A DNA stretch of 26,629 nucleotides from Janthinobacterium lividum (GCA_945864765.1 CAMBDR010000004.1:1-26629); one strand, 5' to 3'; shown: positions 8,120 to 17,467, counted from the stretch's first letter. Notes: generated from the letters alone by a model not told the origin. Numbers and translations: made by a program.

Positions 8120-9582
8120 ACTTCCTTTTCCTTCACTATATCCTGTAGCGAACTACCAAAATATTTGCTTAAATCGAGATGCTGAATCAACATCTTGTGT
8201 TTTCCGCGTGAAGTGCGGGCAATTTGCCCGACCTCCACAATTTCTGCCGTACAACCTCCCTGGGTTTTTTCAACCACCGCTTTCACCATGCGCTGTCTGG
8301 CAGCTTCCGATAGCGGTGTCCGGGTGACGACTTTTAAAATAAAATGCCCGGTCTGATATTGCTCATATTGCATGGTCTCCACCGCCGCCAAATCACCCAG
8401 ATGCGCCGCACCGATCGTACAAATCGATATTAAACGCTGATCCTGGCAAACAATAAACTCTTGCAAGCGCCCTTCGATCCGCTCCACCACCGGGAAGCCC
8501 GGCAATTGCGGGTGTTCCGTGGCAGACCACATTGCCATATCGCCGGTGCGATAGCGCAACATGGGCATCACTTGATTATCAAAACTGGTGCCCACCAGTT
8601 CACCCAACACGCCAATTTGGTCAGGCGCAATGGTCTGTCCATGTTCATCGATCAATTCGACCAGGCCATATTGCGGCCAAAAAAAACAGCGCTCATCGTC
8701 GGGCATGGAAGCGGCCATCAACACCCGCTCCGAATGGCCGTAATGCTTTAAAATCGGGCAATCAAATACCGAGCGTAAAAGTGCCATTTGATCATCGTAG
8801 ACATTTTCGGAAAATAACATGATGCCGCGTATGGCTTGCGTTACAACGGGGTCGGGATATTCTTTCAGCCAGCGCGCCAAGGGTATCACAGCCGATGGAA
8901 AGGCTTGAATAAAGCGCGGCTTCCACTGCCGCATTGCATCGACATATTCGGCCATATAACGGCGCTCCAAATGATCAGAGCTTAAAATCAACTGGCGCTT
9001 GATCGGTTCATACATCCACAAGCGCCCACCCGGATGTTTGGCAGTGGGCACACTACGTCCGCGCAAAGCCAGCACCACCTCATCATCAGCAAAACCAATG
9101 CGCCGATGGAAGTCTTCCATAAAAGCGTATTCTTTCGGGCGCGATATGCCTTTTTCCAGGTAAAACATTAAGGCACTCGCGGTCGAACCGCCAGTAAAGG
9201 TTTTTAAGCGCTTCGATGCCGAGCGCGCATTGGACAAATAATTTACCAAATTATTTTTTAAATCATCCTTACTGAGCAAGGGCATTTGCGCCAACACCCG
9301 ATGCGGGTTCAGCGCCACTTGCGGCAATAAATGACGATGAGACTTATAAGCGGGCACCGATTCCAGTGCCCAGCGCAAACTGGCACTTAATTTGTCGCCC
9401 TGAAGTTTGGCCAGAACCGTGGGGTCGTGTTGCAGGGCATCGCGCAGCAACGCGGGATAGTGCTTACCTCGGCCCAAATTCGTCGGCAACCACGAATAAG
9501 CACGGCCAATCGACAGTTTTACCCACTGCGGCGAAGCGATATATGCACTCAATAGCGGGTATAACAAATCTTCCAGTGCCAT
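8116..9582 (-). CDS. CapK/PaaK-like adenylate-forming enzyme
   Basis: A 488-residue protein of the phenylacetate-CoA ligase-like (CapK/coenzyme F390 synthetase) branch of the AMP-binding superfamily. The P-loop-like FTGGSTASALMFY lies at about residue 129, where classical members have a TSGTTG-type motif. LFSENVYDD, KHYGHSERVLMAAS and the later LRYRTGDMAMW match conserved family blocks. Relatives are common in capsule and exopolysaccharide loci, but their substrate is unproven; activating an acid that decorates the polymer is a reasonable guess. I chose ATG 9582 because AAGAGG lies seven bases upstream; the in-frame TTG at 9588 is less likely. It sits between the flippase and a glycosyltransferase that overlaps its stop. 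Confidence 0.85.
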   Translation of the reverse strand: MALEDLLYPLLSAYIASPQWVKLSIGRAYSWLPTNLGRGKHYPALLRDALQHDPTVLAKLQGDKLSASLRWALESVPAYKSHRHLLPQVALNPHRVLAQMPLLSKDDLKNNLVNYLSNARSASKRLKTFTGGSTASALMFYLEKGISRPKEYAFMEDFHRRIGFADDEVVLALRGRSVPTAKHPGGRLWMYEPIKRQLILSSDHLERRYMAEYVDAMRQWKPRFIQAFPSAVIPLARWLKEYPDPVVTQAIRGIMLFSENVYDDQMALLRSVFDCPILKHYGHSERVLMAASMPDDERCFFWPQYGLVELIDEHGQTIAPDQIGVLGELVGTSFDNQVMPMLRYRTGDMAMWSATEHPQLPGFPVVERIEGRLQEFIVCQDQRLISICTIGAAHLGDLAAVETMQYEQYQTGHFILKVVTRTPLSEAARQRMVKAVVEKTQGGCTAEIVEVGQIARTSRGKHKMLIQHLDLSKYFGSSLQDIVKEKEV

Positions 9583-9614
9583 TCGCAACCTCTTGTTATT
9601 TATTTTTTGATCGA

Positions 9615-11066
9615 CTAATCAAAGTCACGCAAACCTGATAATTGCCGTTTACCACCCAAGGCTAAAAATACGCCGATCCAGACGCTAACAAACAAGCCGC
9701 CTTTGACCAACAAAACATAAATCACGGGCCAAGTCAGGGATTGGCACAACACCAGGGTCAACACCAAAGCCAAACCAGTGCTGAGCAAAGTAGCCCATAA
9801 CTGACTCATCGACAGCAACTGCGTCACACTGATCGACAATTTACGCGCTACCACATGGGCCGACCAAAATTCACTCACGGCCAAGGTTGCAACACTCCCA
9901 AAAGCGGCACCCGCCAGACCAAAATACTGCACCCCGAGCCAACTGAACAACACTGACAAAGCCAAACAGACACCATTATTGCGCGTGGCAAACTTGCCCA
10001 AATCCATCGCCGGCAACACATGGCCGATTGCAAAGGCATTCACAATCATTCCCAGCAAATACACGCGCATCACCGGAATTGCTGCCAAATGGCGATTGGT
10101 GTACACCAATTCAATCAATTGCGGCACACACACATAAAATACACCGGCCACGGGGATCAAGAGCATTGCGGTAGCCGCTTGGCTCTTGGTAATCAAATGC
10201 CGAACCTGATTAAAATCTTGCTTGGCGCAAGCCGCATTCAAGCGCGGCATCATGGCATTATATACGGGCAAGCGAAGCAAAGTAGCAATGGGCTGCAAGC
10301 TGGTTGCAATTGAAAAGCTGCCGTACAACAGCGGCGACAACAATGTTGCCACCACCCATTGATCCGCTTGCGAACGCATCGAATATAAACCGTTACCTAC
10401 CGCAAACGGCACAGCATAAGCTATTTGCTGGCGCAACAAAGCAGGCTCCAGCGCCAGACGTGGACCGGGGCGGCGCAAGATATACCAAAACAACAAACCC
10501 AGCTTGGAAAACGCTTGCACCACCAAGGCCAACAGCACCCACACCAGACTATGCATTTGCCATGCAGCCAAGGCCAGCAAGGTGGTGCGCAATACGGCCA
10601 AACCGATGGTGCAATTAGCTTGCCAACTGGCACGGCTTTCGGCCACGGGCAAGGTATCAAACATCGCGGCAATCAGCCACAGCATCAAAAAGATACTGGC
10701 CGCCCCCTGCGATTGCAGCAACAAATCGTGTACCACCGGACGCAACCATGGGCTCCAGGGGTTCAGCGCCAAGCCTACCAATACGGCAGCGCTGATCAAA
10801 TACGCCAGGGTATTGCCCAACACCCGCGCCCGCTGCAAGGGTGTTTGGGCACGGGGCAAAAAATAAAACAGCGCTTGCGGCATGAACATGGGCATCAGCG
10901 CCAACATGGTACTGGTCATTAACCATAACAGGCGGTATTGAGCAAACACGGTTTCGCTCAGGCAGCGTACCAAAATAATCGGTATGGCAAATTGCAAACC
11001 AAATTCCACCCCGCTGGCCAACGCCAGCTTAATCGAATTGCGCCGCAATCCTCCTTTTTCACTCAT
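9615..11066 (-). CDS. Wzx-type polysaccharide flippase
   Basis: A 483-residue, very hydrophobic protein with about 12 predicted membrane helices, typical of the polysaccharide transporter (MOP/PST) family in length and pattern. The N-terminal LASGVEFGLQFAIPIILVRCL and the central MRSQADQWVVATLLSPLLYG segments resemble the helix 1 and helix 7 regions of Wzx and O-antigen translocases. It would move undecaprenyl-linked repeat units from the cytoplasmic to the periplasmic leaflet. Its start overlaps the stop of the preceding glycosyltransferase by four bases (ATGA), so the two are translationally coupled. Substrate specificity cannot be predicted. Confidence 0.88.
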   Translation of the reverse strand: MSEKGGLRRNSIKLALASGVEFGLQFAIPIILVRCLSETVFAQYRLLWLMTSTMLALMPMFMPQALFYFLPRAQTPLQRARVLGNTLAYLISAAVLVGLALNPWSPWLRPVVHDLLLQSQGAASIFLMLWLIAAMFDTLPVAESRASWQANCTIGLAVLRTTLLALAAWQMHSLVWVLLALVVQAFSKLGLLFWYILRRPGPRLALEPALLRQQIAYAVPFAVGNGLYSMRSQADQWVVATLLSPLLYGSFSIATSLQPIATLLRLPVYNAMMPRLNAACAKQDFNQVRHLITKSQAATAMLLIPVAGVFYVCVPQLIELVYTNRHLAAIPVMRVYLLGMIVNAFAIGHVLPAMDLGKFATRNNGVCLALSVLFSWLGVQYFGLAGAAFGSVATLAVSEFWSAHVVARKLSISVTQLLSMSQLWATLLSTGLALVLTLVLCQSLTWPVIYVLLVKGGLFVSVWIGVFLALGGKRQLSGLRDFD

Positions 11067-12265
11067 TTCGCCTCACCATTACTTTGCGCCTTACTTTGCA
11101 CCCCACCTGCCACATCCTGCAACATGGTTTGATATTGCTTAAGCATGCCTTGCAGCGAAAAATCACGACACACTTTTTCACGGGCGCGCTGTCCCATGAG
11201 TGTACATTGGCCATTTTCCATCAATTGCAAAATCGCCCGGGTTAAGGCGGGCACATCCCCTGCAGGAAACAAATAGCCATTCACACCCGGCTCGATTTGC
11301 TCCGAAGCCCCACCGATATTACTCATAATCAAGGCTTTACCCAAGGCCATCGATTCCAGCGCAGCAATTGAAAAAGTTTCGACGGCGGTCGAAACAATCG
11401 CAATCGCGTCACAAGCGGCAATTAAGGGCCGCACATCGTCTTTAAAACCGGTAATGGTGACCGCCTCCTGTAAGCCCAATTCCACAATTTTGGCTTCCAG
11501 GCGGGCACGCTCAACCCCATCGCCAATCAACCAGGCCCGCACCCGCTTACCTTGCGCACGCAAGGCCGCCACCGCCTGCAATAAATCACCATGCGCTTTT
11601 TCCGGCCGGAATACCGCACAAATGCCGATCACAAAGTCTTGCGGCCCGGCACCGCACTCTTGCCGTTGTTGCGCAATTTGCTGGCTACCATAGTGGGCTG
11701 GCGAAAAAAATTCGATATCAATGCCGTTATGGATGACTTGATCACGCCAGCGACTCAAGCCACGCTTGCGCCAATATTGACGCTGGTTTTCACAGACATA
11801 CACCAACCGATGTGCAGCCCAATAAAACGGCACCGTCAAGGCGAATTGAATTTTCAGGTTGAACACGCTGATTTCCGTGGTATGCAATACTTCCACCAAC
11901 AACAACTTACGCGGCACCAATAAGCGCACCAGCGTGCCATACCACAGCGGGTAGTTATTGCTGCACAGCAGCACATCAATTTCCAGCTCTTGAATCAGGG
12001 CTGCCAGACGCCGCACGGCGGCCCAGTCCATACTTTTTTTCACATCCAAAAAAACGGCTTCGCGCTGCAAGCGGGATTGATCCAACTGCGCCAGCAAGTG
12101 CCGCTCATCTTTTAAATACACCAGGCTAAGATCAAATTGCGTGATATCGATCTGGTTTAACAAGGTCACCACGTGCTTTTCCACGCCGCCAAAGCGCAGC
12201 GAATTAACAATGAATAACACGCGTAGTCGGCGACCAGCGTGTGGGATGGTGGGCATCGGCGTCAT
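11063..12265 (-). CDS. GT4-family glycosyltransferase
   Basis: A 400-residue GT-B glycosyltransferase. The N-terminal LRVLFIVNSLRFGGVEKHVV is the classic GGxE glycine loop of GT4 enzymes. The C-terminal domain has VIGICAVFRPEKAHGDLLQA, a donor-binding R/K pair, and VETFSIAALESMALG with Glu at about 296 and 304 (E-x7-E). This indicates a retaining transferase using an activated sugar. It starts one base after the stop of the previous glycosyltransferase and overlaps the flippase gene by four bases. The start could be M1 (12265) or M4 (12256). The acceptor and linkage are unknown. Confidence 0.92.
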   Translation of the reverse strand: MTPMPTIPHAGRRLRVLFIVNSLRFGGVEKHVVTLLNQIDITQFDLSLVYLKDERHLLAQLDQSRLQREAVFLDVKKSMDWAAVRRLAALIQELEIDVLLCSNNYPLWYGTLVRLLVPRKLLLVEVLHTTEISVFNLKIQFALTVPFYWAAHRLVYVCENQRQYWRKRGLSRWRDQVIHNGIDIEFFSPAHYGSQQIAQQRQECGAGPQDFVIGICAVFRPEKAHGDLLQAVAALRAQGKRVRAWLIGDGVERARLEAKIVELGLQEAVTITGFKDDVRPLIAACDAIAIVSTAVETFSIAALESMALGKALIMSNIGGASEQIEPGVNGYLFPAGDVPALTRAILQLMENGQCTLMGQRAREKVCRDFSLQGMLKQYQTMLQDVAGGVQSKAQSNGEAK

Positions 12266-12266
12266 C

Positions 12267-13376
12267 CTATTCGGGTCTTCCAGGCTGGTTAAACAGCGCC
12301 AAATAGGGCGCTAAAATCCTGTCATCGTTATACATGCGCTGCATATAGGCTTTGCAGCGCAAACTGGTTTCCAGCCAGGCATGGTCGTCTTCCAGCAAGG
12401 CTTGCAACTGGGCTTGCATTTGTTCCATTGAGCCTGGCACGCGCCCCAGGCCTTCTTTGGCAATGACGCCATCGGGGTCAAAAAACGCCACCACGGGCGT
12501 GCCGCGTATCCAGGCCTGCAAATACGAGTTGGGGAAACCTTCACTGTCCGAAGTATTAATAAATACCCTGGCCCCGGCATAGTGTTGATCCATATCATGG
12601 TACGGCACCCGGCCCAGGAAGCGTAGATTAGGCACACTGGCCGCCTGTTGGGCAATCTCCTGATACAACTGGGCCGAGCCGGGTTGCTCGCCACCGATCA
12701 TGGCGAACTGGTATTGCGGCATGCGGCGCGCTATCTCAAGTAATAAATCGGGGCGTTTGAATTGACGCAAATTATTGACCCATAACACATCAACACTGCG
12801 CTGGCATGGCATGCCCGGCGTATCGACGATCATTTCGGTCACGGTACTGGGCAAACCGTAATTGGCCAGCATCAAGCGTTGCTGCTGTTCGCTTTGCGCC
12901 AAAATACCATGCGCATGACGCAAACCCCAGGCGTACAGCTTTTTATCACGCTCATATTTAACCAAAAGATTATTCGGATCACAATCGGTATCATGGGCGA
13001 TTTTAAAGACCACTTTACGGCCGTAACGGCGACAAAACATCGCCACCAAACCCAAATGCATGCCGGCACAACTGACGTAATACAAATCGGCATCAGCACG
13101 CTTCAAGGCGGCCCAAACCCCGCTCCAGCGCGGCCAGATAAAACGCAACACAGGCAAACCGGCATCGGCCCGGTAGGCTTTATACGTGGTAATTTGATCC
13201 CAAACCTGGCCATCGGCCTGACCATAATCGTACACCACCATGCTGACCTGATGGCCTCGTTGCGTCAGCGCCCGTGCCAGCAAGGTATGCTGTACTTGCT
13301 CACCACCAATCCCGTGATGGTTGTATTCCCTTGCCAGGACCGGCAAATTATCCAAACCCAAAAAACAGATTTTCAT
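12267..13376 (-). CDS. Glycosyltransferase, GT4-like
   Basis: A 369-residue GT-B type protein. The N-terminus MKICFLGLDNLPVLAREYNH, followed by HHGIGGEQVQHTLLARALTQ, gives the glycine-rich loop. A mid-protein VLWVNNLRQFKRPDLLLEIA segment starts the nucleotide-sugar domain, and NTSDSEGFPNSYLQAW occupies the E-x7-E position, but with Gln at about 287 instead of the second Glu. As I recall the family, relatives also read SEGFPNxxLQAW, so this is probably a subgroup trait rather than inactivation. It follows the Wzy-like gene with a one-base gap (TAATATG) and a GGGG ribosome-binding run. It is probably part of repeat-unit assembly. Confidence 0.9.
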   Translation of the reverse strand: MKICFLGLDNLPVLAREYNHHGIGGEQVQHTLLARALTQRGHQVSMVVYDYGQADGQVWDQITTYKAYRADAGLPVLRFIWPRWSGVWAALKRADADLYYVSCAGMHLGLVAMFCRRYGRKVVFKIAHDTDCDPNNLLVKYERDKKLYAWGLRHAHGILAQSEQQQRLMLANYGLPSTVTEMIVDTPGMPCQRSVDVLWVNNLRQFKRPDLLLEIARRMPQYQFAMIGGEQPGSAQLYQEIAQQAASVPNLRFLGRVPYHDMDQHYAGARVFINTSDSEGFPNSYLQAWIRGTPVVAFFDPDGVIAKEGLGRVPGSMEQMQAQLQALLEDDHAWLETSLRCKAYMQRMYNDDRILAPYLALFNQPGRPE

Positions 13377-13377
13377 A

Positions 13378-14994
13378 TTACCCCTTTGCCTTGGATACCT
13401 TGAATCCCTTGGACAGGCGATTATCTTTCATAGCAGCTGCCGCATCCTTGGCCGCTGAGTTGGCTGCTGAGTTGGTCGCTTGCAAAGCTAATTGATGACG
13501 CGTCAACAAGCCCAACGCCAAGCCGTAGGAAAGCCACAAAAATACCATCGGCAGGGTTGGTGTAAAATGGTCATCGGTCACACCTTGTAAGGCAGCGAGC
13601 ATCACACAGGCTCGCGCACCCTGAAAATAGCCGCGCCAAAGTTGATCTTCATGCTGTTTGGCCAAACTGCTAAAGGTTTGCCACATATGACGAAAAAATA
13701 AAAACACAATAATCATGCCGCCAAAACCAAAATCCAACAGTACCCCCAAATACGCACTATGCGGGTGGCCAACTGGCAAAATCGCCCGCGTGCGCGCCGC
13801 ATCGGACCACAAAACCGAACTTAAGCCGCCGCCAATGATCGGGCTTTTCAGCACCTGGGGCAACAGCGGTATCCAGATCGCATCAACCCGACCCGCGCTA
13901 ATGGCGGCCACATTGCCAGATTTCACCCCGACCGTTGCGCGTTCAACAATCGCCTTGGGTAAAAATAAAGCCCCCACCAAACCAAACAAAAATACCGCCA
14001 ACATCAATTGAAAGCGCCGCTGGGTGAACAGAAAATAGCCGATGACCATGAGGTAACCCAAAAATGCGCCGCGCGAAAACGTCAATCCCACCGCAACCGA
14101 CATCAGTCCGATAATACCAATCAACCCCAGTCGCACAAATAAATTACGAAAAGAAAAAGCCACGAAAAGAGCCAAGGCAAAACACATATTAAACATCAAA
14201 CCCAATTCATTGGCATGCACCCCCAATTGAGTTAAAAAGCCACGCGCATTGGTGCCCCCCAGTGCGGCCAGCGACATGCCCGAAAAAGCCACCAGGGCCA
14301 ACACCATCATCGGCAAGGGTATGGTTGAAGCAAACAAAGGAATGAGGTAAGTAATCGATTTTTTTGCATTCGCGGTGGCCACCCCCAACATATAGGCTAC
14401 CCCCAAAATAATCATGGGTTTAAACCAAATATCGCGCAAATAGCCAACCGGCGATTCAAACGCAATAATTTCGAGCGCTTTGTAATAAGGGGGAATCAAA
14501 TTATATGACATCGCCCCATTCAAACCCTCAAATGCCATCACCGCCAAAAACCAGACAAATGGTCTTGGTAATTTGGGAATAATAATTTTTTCACGCGAGA
14601 AAACCTGCACCAACAGCAAAGAAACGACGGACAAAACCAACACCATATTCAAAGGATTTGCGCCTTTGATGCCGCCCAACGAACGCGGCAGGAAATGCGA
14701 AGCACTCAAGGGCAGCAACATCACGGCAATCAAGGCCCCGGCACGATAATCGCGCAGGGTCAGGAATAAAAACAGCAGTCCCAAAATAAACAGAAGTACC
14801 GGAAGACCGCCAATTAAACCCGACGCGACGCCCATAATAAAGGGAATAAAAAATGCCATCGCCACCAGAACCACGGAACTGAAGGTGATTTTCTGACCAA
14901 ACAGAAACAGATTGATACGCGCAAGAAACCCGCCCAGCGCACGAAATGAGCGATGGTACCAAGTAGTGGAGATCGGTTTGCGTATCAGTTGCAA
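13378..14994 (-). CDS. O-antigen ligase / Wzy-type polymerase family membrane protein
   Basis: A 538-residue protein with about ten or more membrane helices and a large periplasmic loop between about 340 and 420. It carries the Wzy_C hallmark GHPHSAYLGVLLDFG (about 409-423) preceded by AGRVDAIW. Members either polymerise lipid-linked repeats or ligate glycans to lipid or protein; in this locus a polymerase or glycan ligase role is inferred. The only start near EpsI is TTG 14994, nine bases after the EpsI stop with AGG upstream; the first internal Met lies inside the first membrane helices, so TTG is favoured but not certain. The C-terminal 40 residues are Ala/Ser/Lys rich (NSAANSAAKDAAAA) and partly encoded by a 12-bp repeat. 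Confidence 0.85.
   Translation of the reverse strand: MQLIRKPISTTWYHRSFRALGGFLARINLFLFGQKITFSSVVLVAMAFFIPFIMGVASGLIGGLPVLLFILGLLFLFLTLRDYRAGALIAVMLLPLSASHFLPRSLGGIKGANPLNMVLVLSVVSLLLVQVFSREKIIIPKLPRPFVWFLAVMAFEGLNGAMSYNLIPPYYKALEIIAFESPVGYLRDIWFKPMIILGVAYMLGVATANAKKSITYLIPLFASTIPLPMMVLALVAFSGMSLAALGGTNARGFLTQLGVHANELGLMFNMCFALALFVAFSFRNLFVRLGLIGIIGLMSVAVGLTFSRGAFLGYLMVIGYFLFTQRRFQLMLAVFLFGLVGALFLPKAIVERATVGVKSGNVAAISAGRVDAIWIPLLPQVLKSPIIGGGLSSVLWSDAARTRAILPVGHPHSAYLGVLLDFGFGGMIIVFLFFRHMWQTFSSLAKQHEDQLWRGYFQGARACVMLAALQGVTDDHFTPTLPMVFLWLSYGLALGLLTRHQLALQATNSAANSAAKDAAAAMKDNRLSKGFKVSKAKG
13451..13474. repeat. 12-bp tandem duplication in the Wzy-like gene tail
   Basis: GCCGCTGAGTTG is followed by GCTGCTGAGTTG: two copies with one mismatch, in frame, encoding the repeated NSAA tetrapeptide at the C-terminus of the Wzy-like protein. 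Change by whole units would keep the reading frame. Confidence 0.75.
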
Positions 14995-15003
14995 GATATC
15001 AGC

Positions 15004-15699
15004 CTAGTGCACTTCGGGCGAACCAATTAATTTAACCAGGGATGTTTTATCGGTCGCCGCCATTAATTCGTTTAAGAATTCGCCATGTTCGGCAAAGCCT
15101 TTTTCCGGGTCGGGATTCAAATTCGAAACCCGCACCAACACGCCATCAGGAATCACCCCGGCAAAGGAATACTTGATTTGCACCATAAGACGCTCGACCC
15201 GCGACAGCACCACATTATCGCCCATGGTAAACCAATAGGTGACCGGTTCATTGCGGTCTTGCTTGATCGCAAACATACGCGTCACAGGAACCGTTTGTTG
15301 TAGCAAGCGCAAACTTTCATGTTTGAGCGCCTGAATTTGGAATCCTTGCGCCGCGTAACACACTTCTTGCCGATGGGCTTTCAAATCTTGCGATTGCGAA
15401 CTGCCATAGGTAATGGTGAGCATGATGCGCTCGCCATTTTTATTGATGTAAGTCCGATTTAAGATTTGATCATAGATTTTATCCAGATTCGCTTGCACGT
15501 CGGCCGATGGCTTAATATTTGCGCCCGCTTGCGGGTCGATCTGCCATGAGCCAAAGCTGGATGGAATCATGGTCTCCAGATTCACCTTGGCGCGCTGATC
15601 AGATAATTTTTTGGTGGGTTTCAGCGCCACCGCCAGCGCGGCCGCCAAACACATGGCGATACCCAATACCACATGACTCCATTTAATTTTAGCCATCAT
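15004..15699 (-). CDS. epsI: Exosortase-associated protein EpsI (B-type)
   Basis: A 231-residue protein with one N-terminal membrane anchor (about 10-27, HVVLGIAMCLAAALAVAL) and a periplasmic domain of the methanolan biosynthesis EpsI family. The blocks FGSWQID, LNRTYINKNGERIMLTITYG and HRQEVCYAAQGFQI match the conserved core, including the HxxExCY signature. EpsI is nearly always encoded next to, or fused to, an exosortase and is thought to assist it, although its biochemical role is not settled. It overlaps the exosortase stop by four bases and has GGAGG ten bases upstream of its ATG, so the two are co-translated. Length is normal for a stand-alone EpsI. Confidence 0.93.
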   Translation of the reverse strand: MMAKIKWSHVVLGIAMCLAAALAVALKPTKKLSDQRAKVNLETMIPSSFGSWQIDPQAGANIKPSADVQANLDKIYDQILNRTYINKNGERIMLTITYGSSQSQDLKAHRQEVCYAAQGFQIQALKHESLRLLQQTVPVTRMFAIKQDRNEPVTYWFTMGDNVVLSRVERLMVQIKYSFAGVIPDGVLVRVSNLNPDPEKGFAEHGEFLNELMAATDKTSLVKLIGSPEVH

Positions 15700-16601
15700 T
15701 TTGAATTATCCTCCGGTTTTGGGGTGTCACGTAACCAGCGGATTTTGCCCAGCACGCCGTCAAACGCAAACAAAAAAATCAGTGAGATCACGAACAACAA
15801 CATACCCGCCATACCGTGAATAATACCCTGACCCGCTTCATCGCCGAAATGGTAAGTCACCAATACCAAAATCATGACCCGCACGATATTGGCCACAAAA
15901 GCAATCGGCAAAATACTGGCGATCATCAGCACATTACGCGCCACATTGCGATAACGCATCAAGTACAAATACAATAAACCCAGGGCCGAGAGCGAAAACA
16001 TTGAATGCAAGCCGGAACAGGCGTCGGCGACCAATAATTGATATTGACCGATGATGATGGTGACGCCATCCCGCGAAATCGGATAGCCTACTGCATACAG
16101 AATATTTTCTGCCAACACGGAAATATGGCCTTTCAAGGGGCCAGTCGCGGCATCGACGATAATACCGGGTAAGGGAATCAGGAAAATACAAAACATCACC
16201 GGAAACCAAAACGCCTTGATGCCTTGCCAACCACGCGACACCAATAAACACCCACCCAAAATCCAGACCAAGGCACCCAGTTCAAATACCAGGATTTCTT
16301 GTGAACGGCCCAGCGCAAACAATAACAGACCAAACACAAAGGCCAGGCCACCCAGTATCGGCGCAGGTTTGACAGGTTCGTCCGATTTCGCATACAGGGC
16401 CTGGTGATTATCCCAAAACAGATACAAAATCACGGCCAGGATAATCGGCCCATGAGCTTGATCATCGGTTTGCCAGACACCGCGCGACAAATCGCGAAAG
16501 CTGGGATAGTAAAGCACCACCAGCCCCAATAATACCGGCCACCATTCAATCAGCAGGTCTTGCCAATTGCGTTTATTTGCTGTTTCAGTCATTGTATTCA
16601 T
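15696..16601 (-). CDS. xrtB: Exosortase B (EpsH), transpeptidase-like membrane protease
   Basis: A 301-residue, eight-helix-like membrane protein of the exosortase family. The invariant catalytic set is present: Cys195 in VADACSGLHSM, Arg241 in ANIVRVMILVL and His262 in GIIHGMAGML. Exosortases cut and transfer PEP-CTERM proteins at the membrane during export, which usually accompanies exopolysaccharide production. The B subtype is indicated by the EpsI partner and the EpsB/D/E/F/G/L gene set. ATG 16601 shares one base with the stop of epsG (TAATG); a second ATG at 16592 is also possible. No PEP-CTERM target was found in this window, so substrates must lie elsewhere on the chromosome. Confidence 0.95.
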   Translation of the reverse strand: MNTMTETANKRNWQDLLIEWWPVLLGLVVLYYPSFRDLSRGVWQTDDQAHGPIILAVILYLFWDNHQALYAKSDEPVKPAPILGGLAFVFGLLLFALGRSQEILVFELGALVWILGGCLLVSRGWQGIKAFWFPVMFCIFLIPLPGIIVDAATGPLKGHISVLAENILYAVGYPISRDGVTIIIGQYQLLVADACSGLHSMFSLSALGLLYLYLMRYRNVARNVLMIASILPIAFVANIVRVMILVLVTYHFGDEAGQGIIHGMAGMLLFVISLIFLFAFDGVLGKIRWLRDTPKPEDNSK

Positions 16602-17467
16602 TAGAAGTCCACCACCACAGTTCCCACCATTTCAATACCGTTGCGCTCCATTTGTTCATTGAGGATGGAAATGGCACTCATCCTCGTATGATTTTTGCGC
16701 ACCACCAATAATACGCCTTCGGCACAAGCGCCGACGGCCATTAAATCAGAGGCGGTCGAAAAACCCGCCACATCGTATAAAATTACGTCATAACGCACTG
16801 CCAAATTTTGGGTGAGTTCATTAAATAAGGTTCGGCTCAGCAATTCTTGCGGGTTGGGCGGCAAGGTGCCCGCCGCCAACACTGATAAATCGACAAAATA
16901 CTCGACCTTGGTAATCACACTCAAATCGGCACGACCCGCCAAAATATCCGACAAGCCTCGCTTTTCCTGCAATTGGAAAATATCATGTTGGCGTGGACTA
17001 CGCAAATTCGCGTCAACCAATAAGGTGTGTTCACCCAACTGCGAAAAGACCACGGCCAAATTCGAGGCGAAAAAACTCGCCCCTTCGCCTTCATTCACAC
17101 AGGCAATCACCAGAGCCTTACGCTGTTCGGTAAACCAACGCAACATTAATTGGCTACGTACTGCGCGCAGGGTTTCTACGGTAGTGCTAAAGGGTTGAAA
17201 CGCGGCCACCAGTTCGGGCGAATATTTACCTTGGCCCGCATGCAGATAAGGGTAATCAAATTGGTGCGCCAGGACTTGCTGAATATCTTCCTCGCTCACC
17301 AAACCCAAATGCACTGCCGCTTCGCCAAAACGCAAACCTTTTTCTTTGGCGGTGCGCAAAACCTGCTCTGCGCCTTCAGGCGTAAGCTTGCCCATATCCA
17401 ACAACAAACGCCCCATATTATTGCCTGAGGTACCGGGTTCCACCACACGAATCTCATTGGAAGTCAT
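16601..17467 (-). CDS. epsG: EpsG-type chain-length tyrosine-kinase-like protein, ATP site degenerate
   Basis: A 288-residue cytoplasmic protein. Residues about 18-75 (GRLLLDMGKLTPEGAEQVL to HQFDYPYL) form the small N-terminal domain seen in EpsG proteins. Residues 100-288 are a BY-kinase/ParA-like P-loop fold. EpsG normally partners EpsF to control chain length, in the manner of bacterial tyrosine kinases. Here the Walker A reads NEGEGASF (about 125-132) with Ala130 where the family has Arg or Lys. Walker A' reads VDANLR with Asn154 in place of the second Asp, and the Walker B tail reads YDVAG instead of a DTPP-like motif. The fold and the family ending (RKNHTR, GTVVVDF) are kept, so it may act as a non-catalytic scaffold. 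It overlaps epsF by four bases. Confidence 0.88.
   Translation of the reverse strand: MTSNEIRVVEPGTSGNNMGRLLLDMGKLTPEGAEQVLRTAKEKGLRFGEAAVHLGLVSEEDIQQVLAHQFDYPYLHAGQGKYSPELVAAFQPFSTTVETLRAVRSQLMLRWFTEQRKALVIACVNEGEGASFFASNLAVVFSQLGEHTLLVDANLRSPRQHDIFQLQEKRGLSDILAGRADLSVITKVEYFVDLSVLAAGTLPPNPQELLSRTLFNELTQNLAVRYDVILYDVAGFSTASDLMAVGACAEGVLLVVRKNHTRMSAISILNEQMERNGIEMVGTVVVDF

Noticed and set aside
10425..10922. 165-codon plus-strand reading frame antisense to the flippase gene
   Set aside because: Composition is Gln/His rich as expected for the antisense of a hydrophobic coding sequence; no ribosome-binding site or domain was recognised.
12267..13376. Glycosyltransferase inactivated by Gln in the E-x7-E motif
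   Set aside because: Relatives with the SEGFPNxxLQAW wording appear to be common, so the Gln is likely a subgroup trait.
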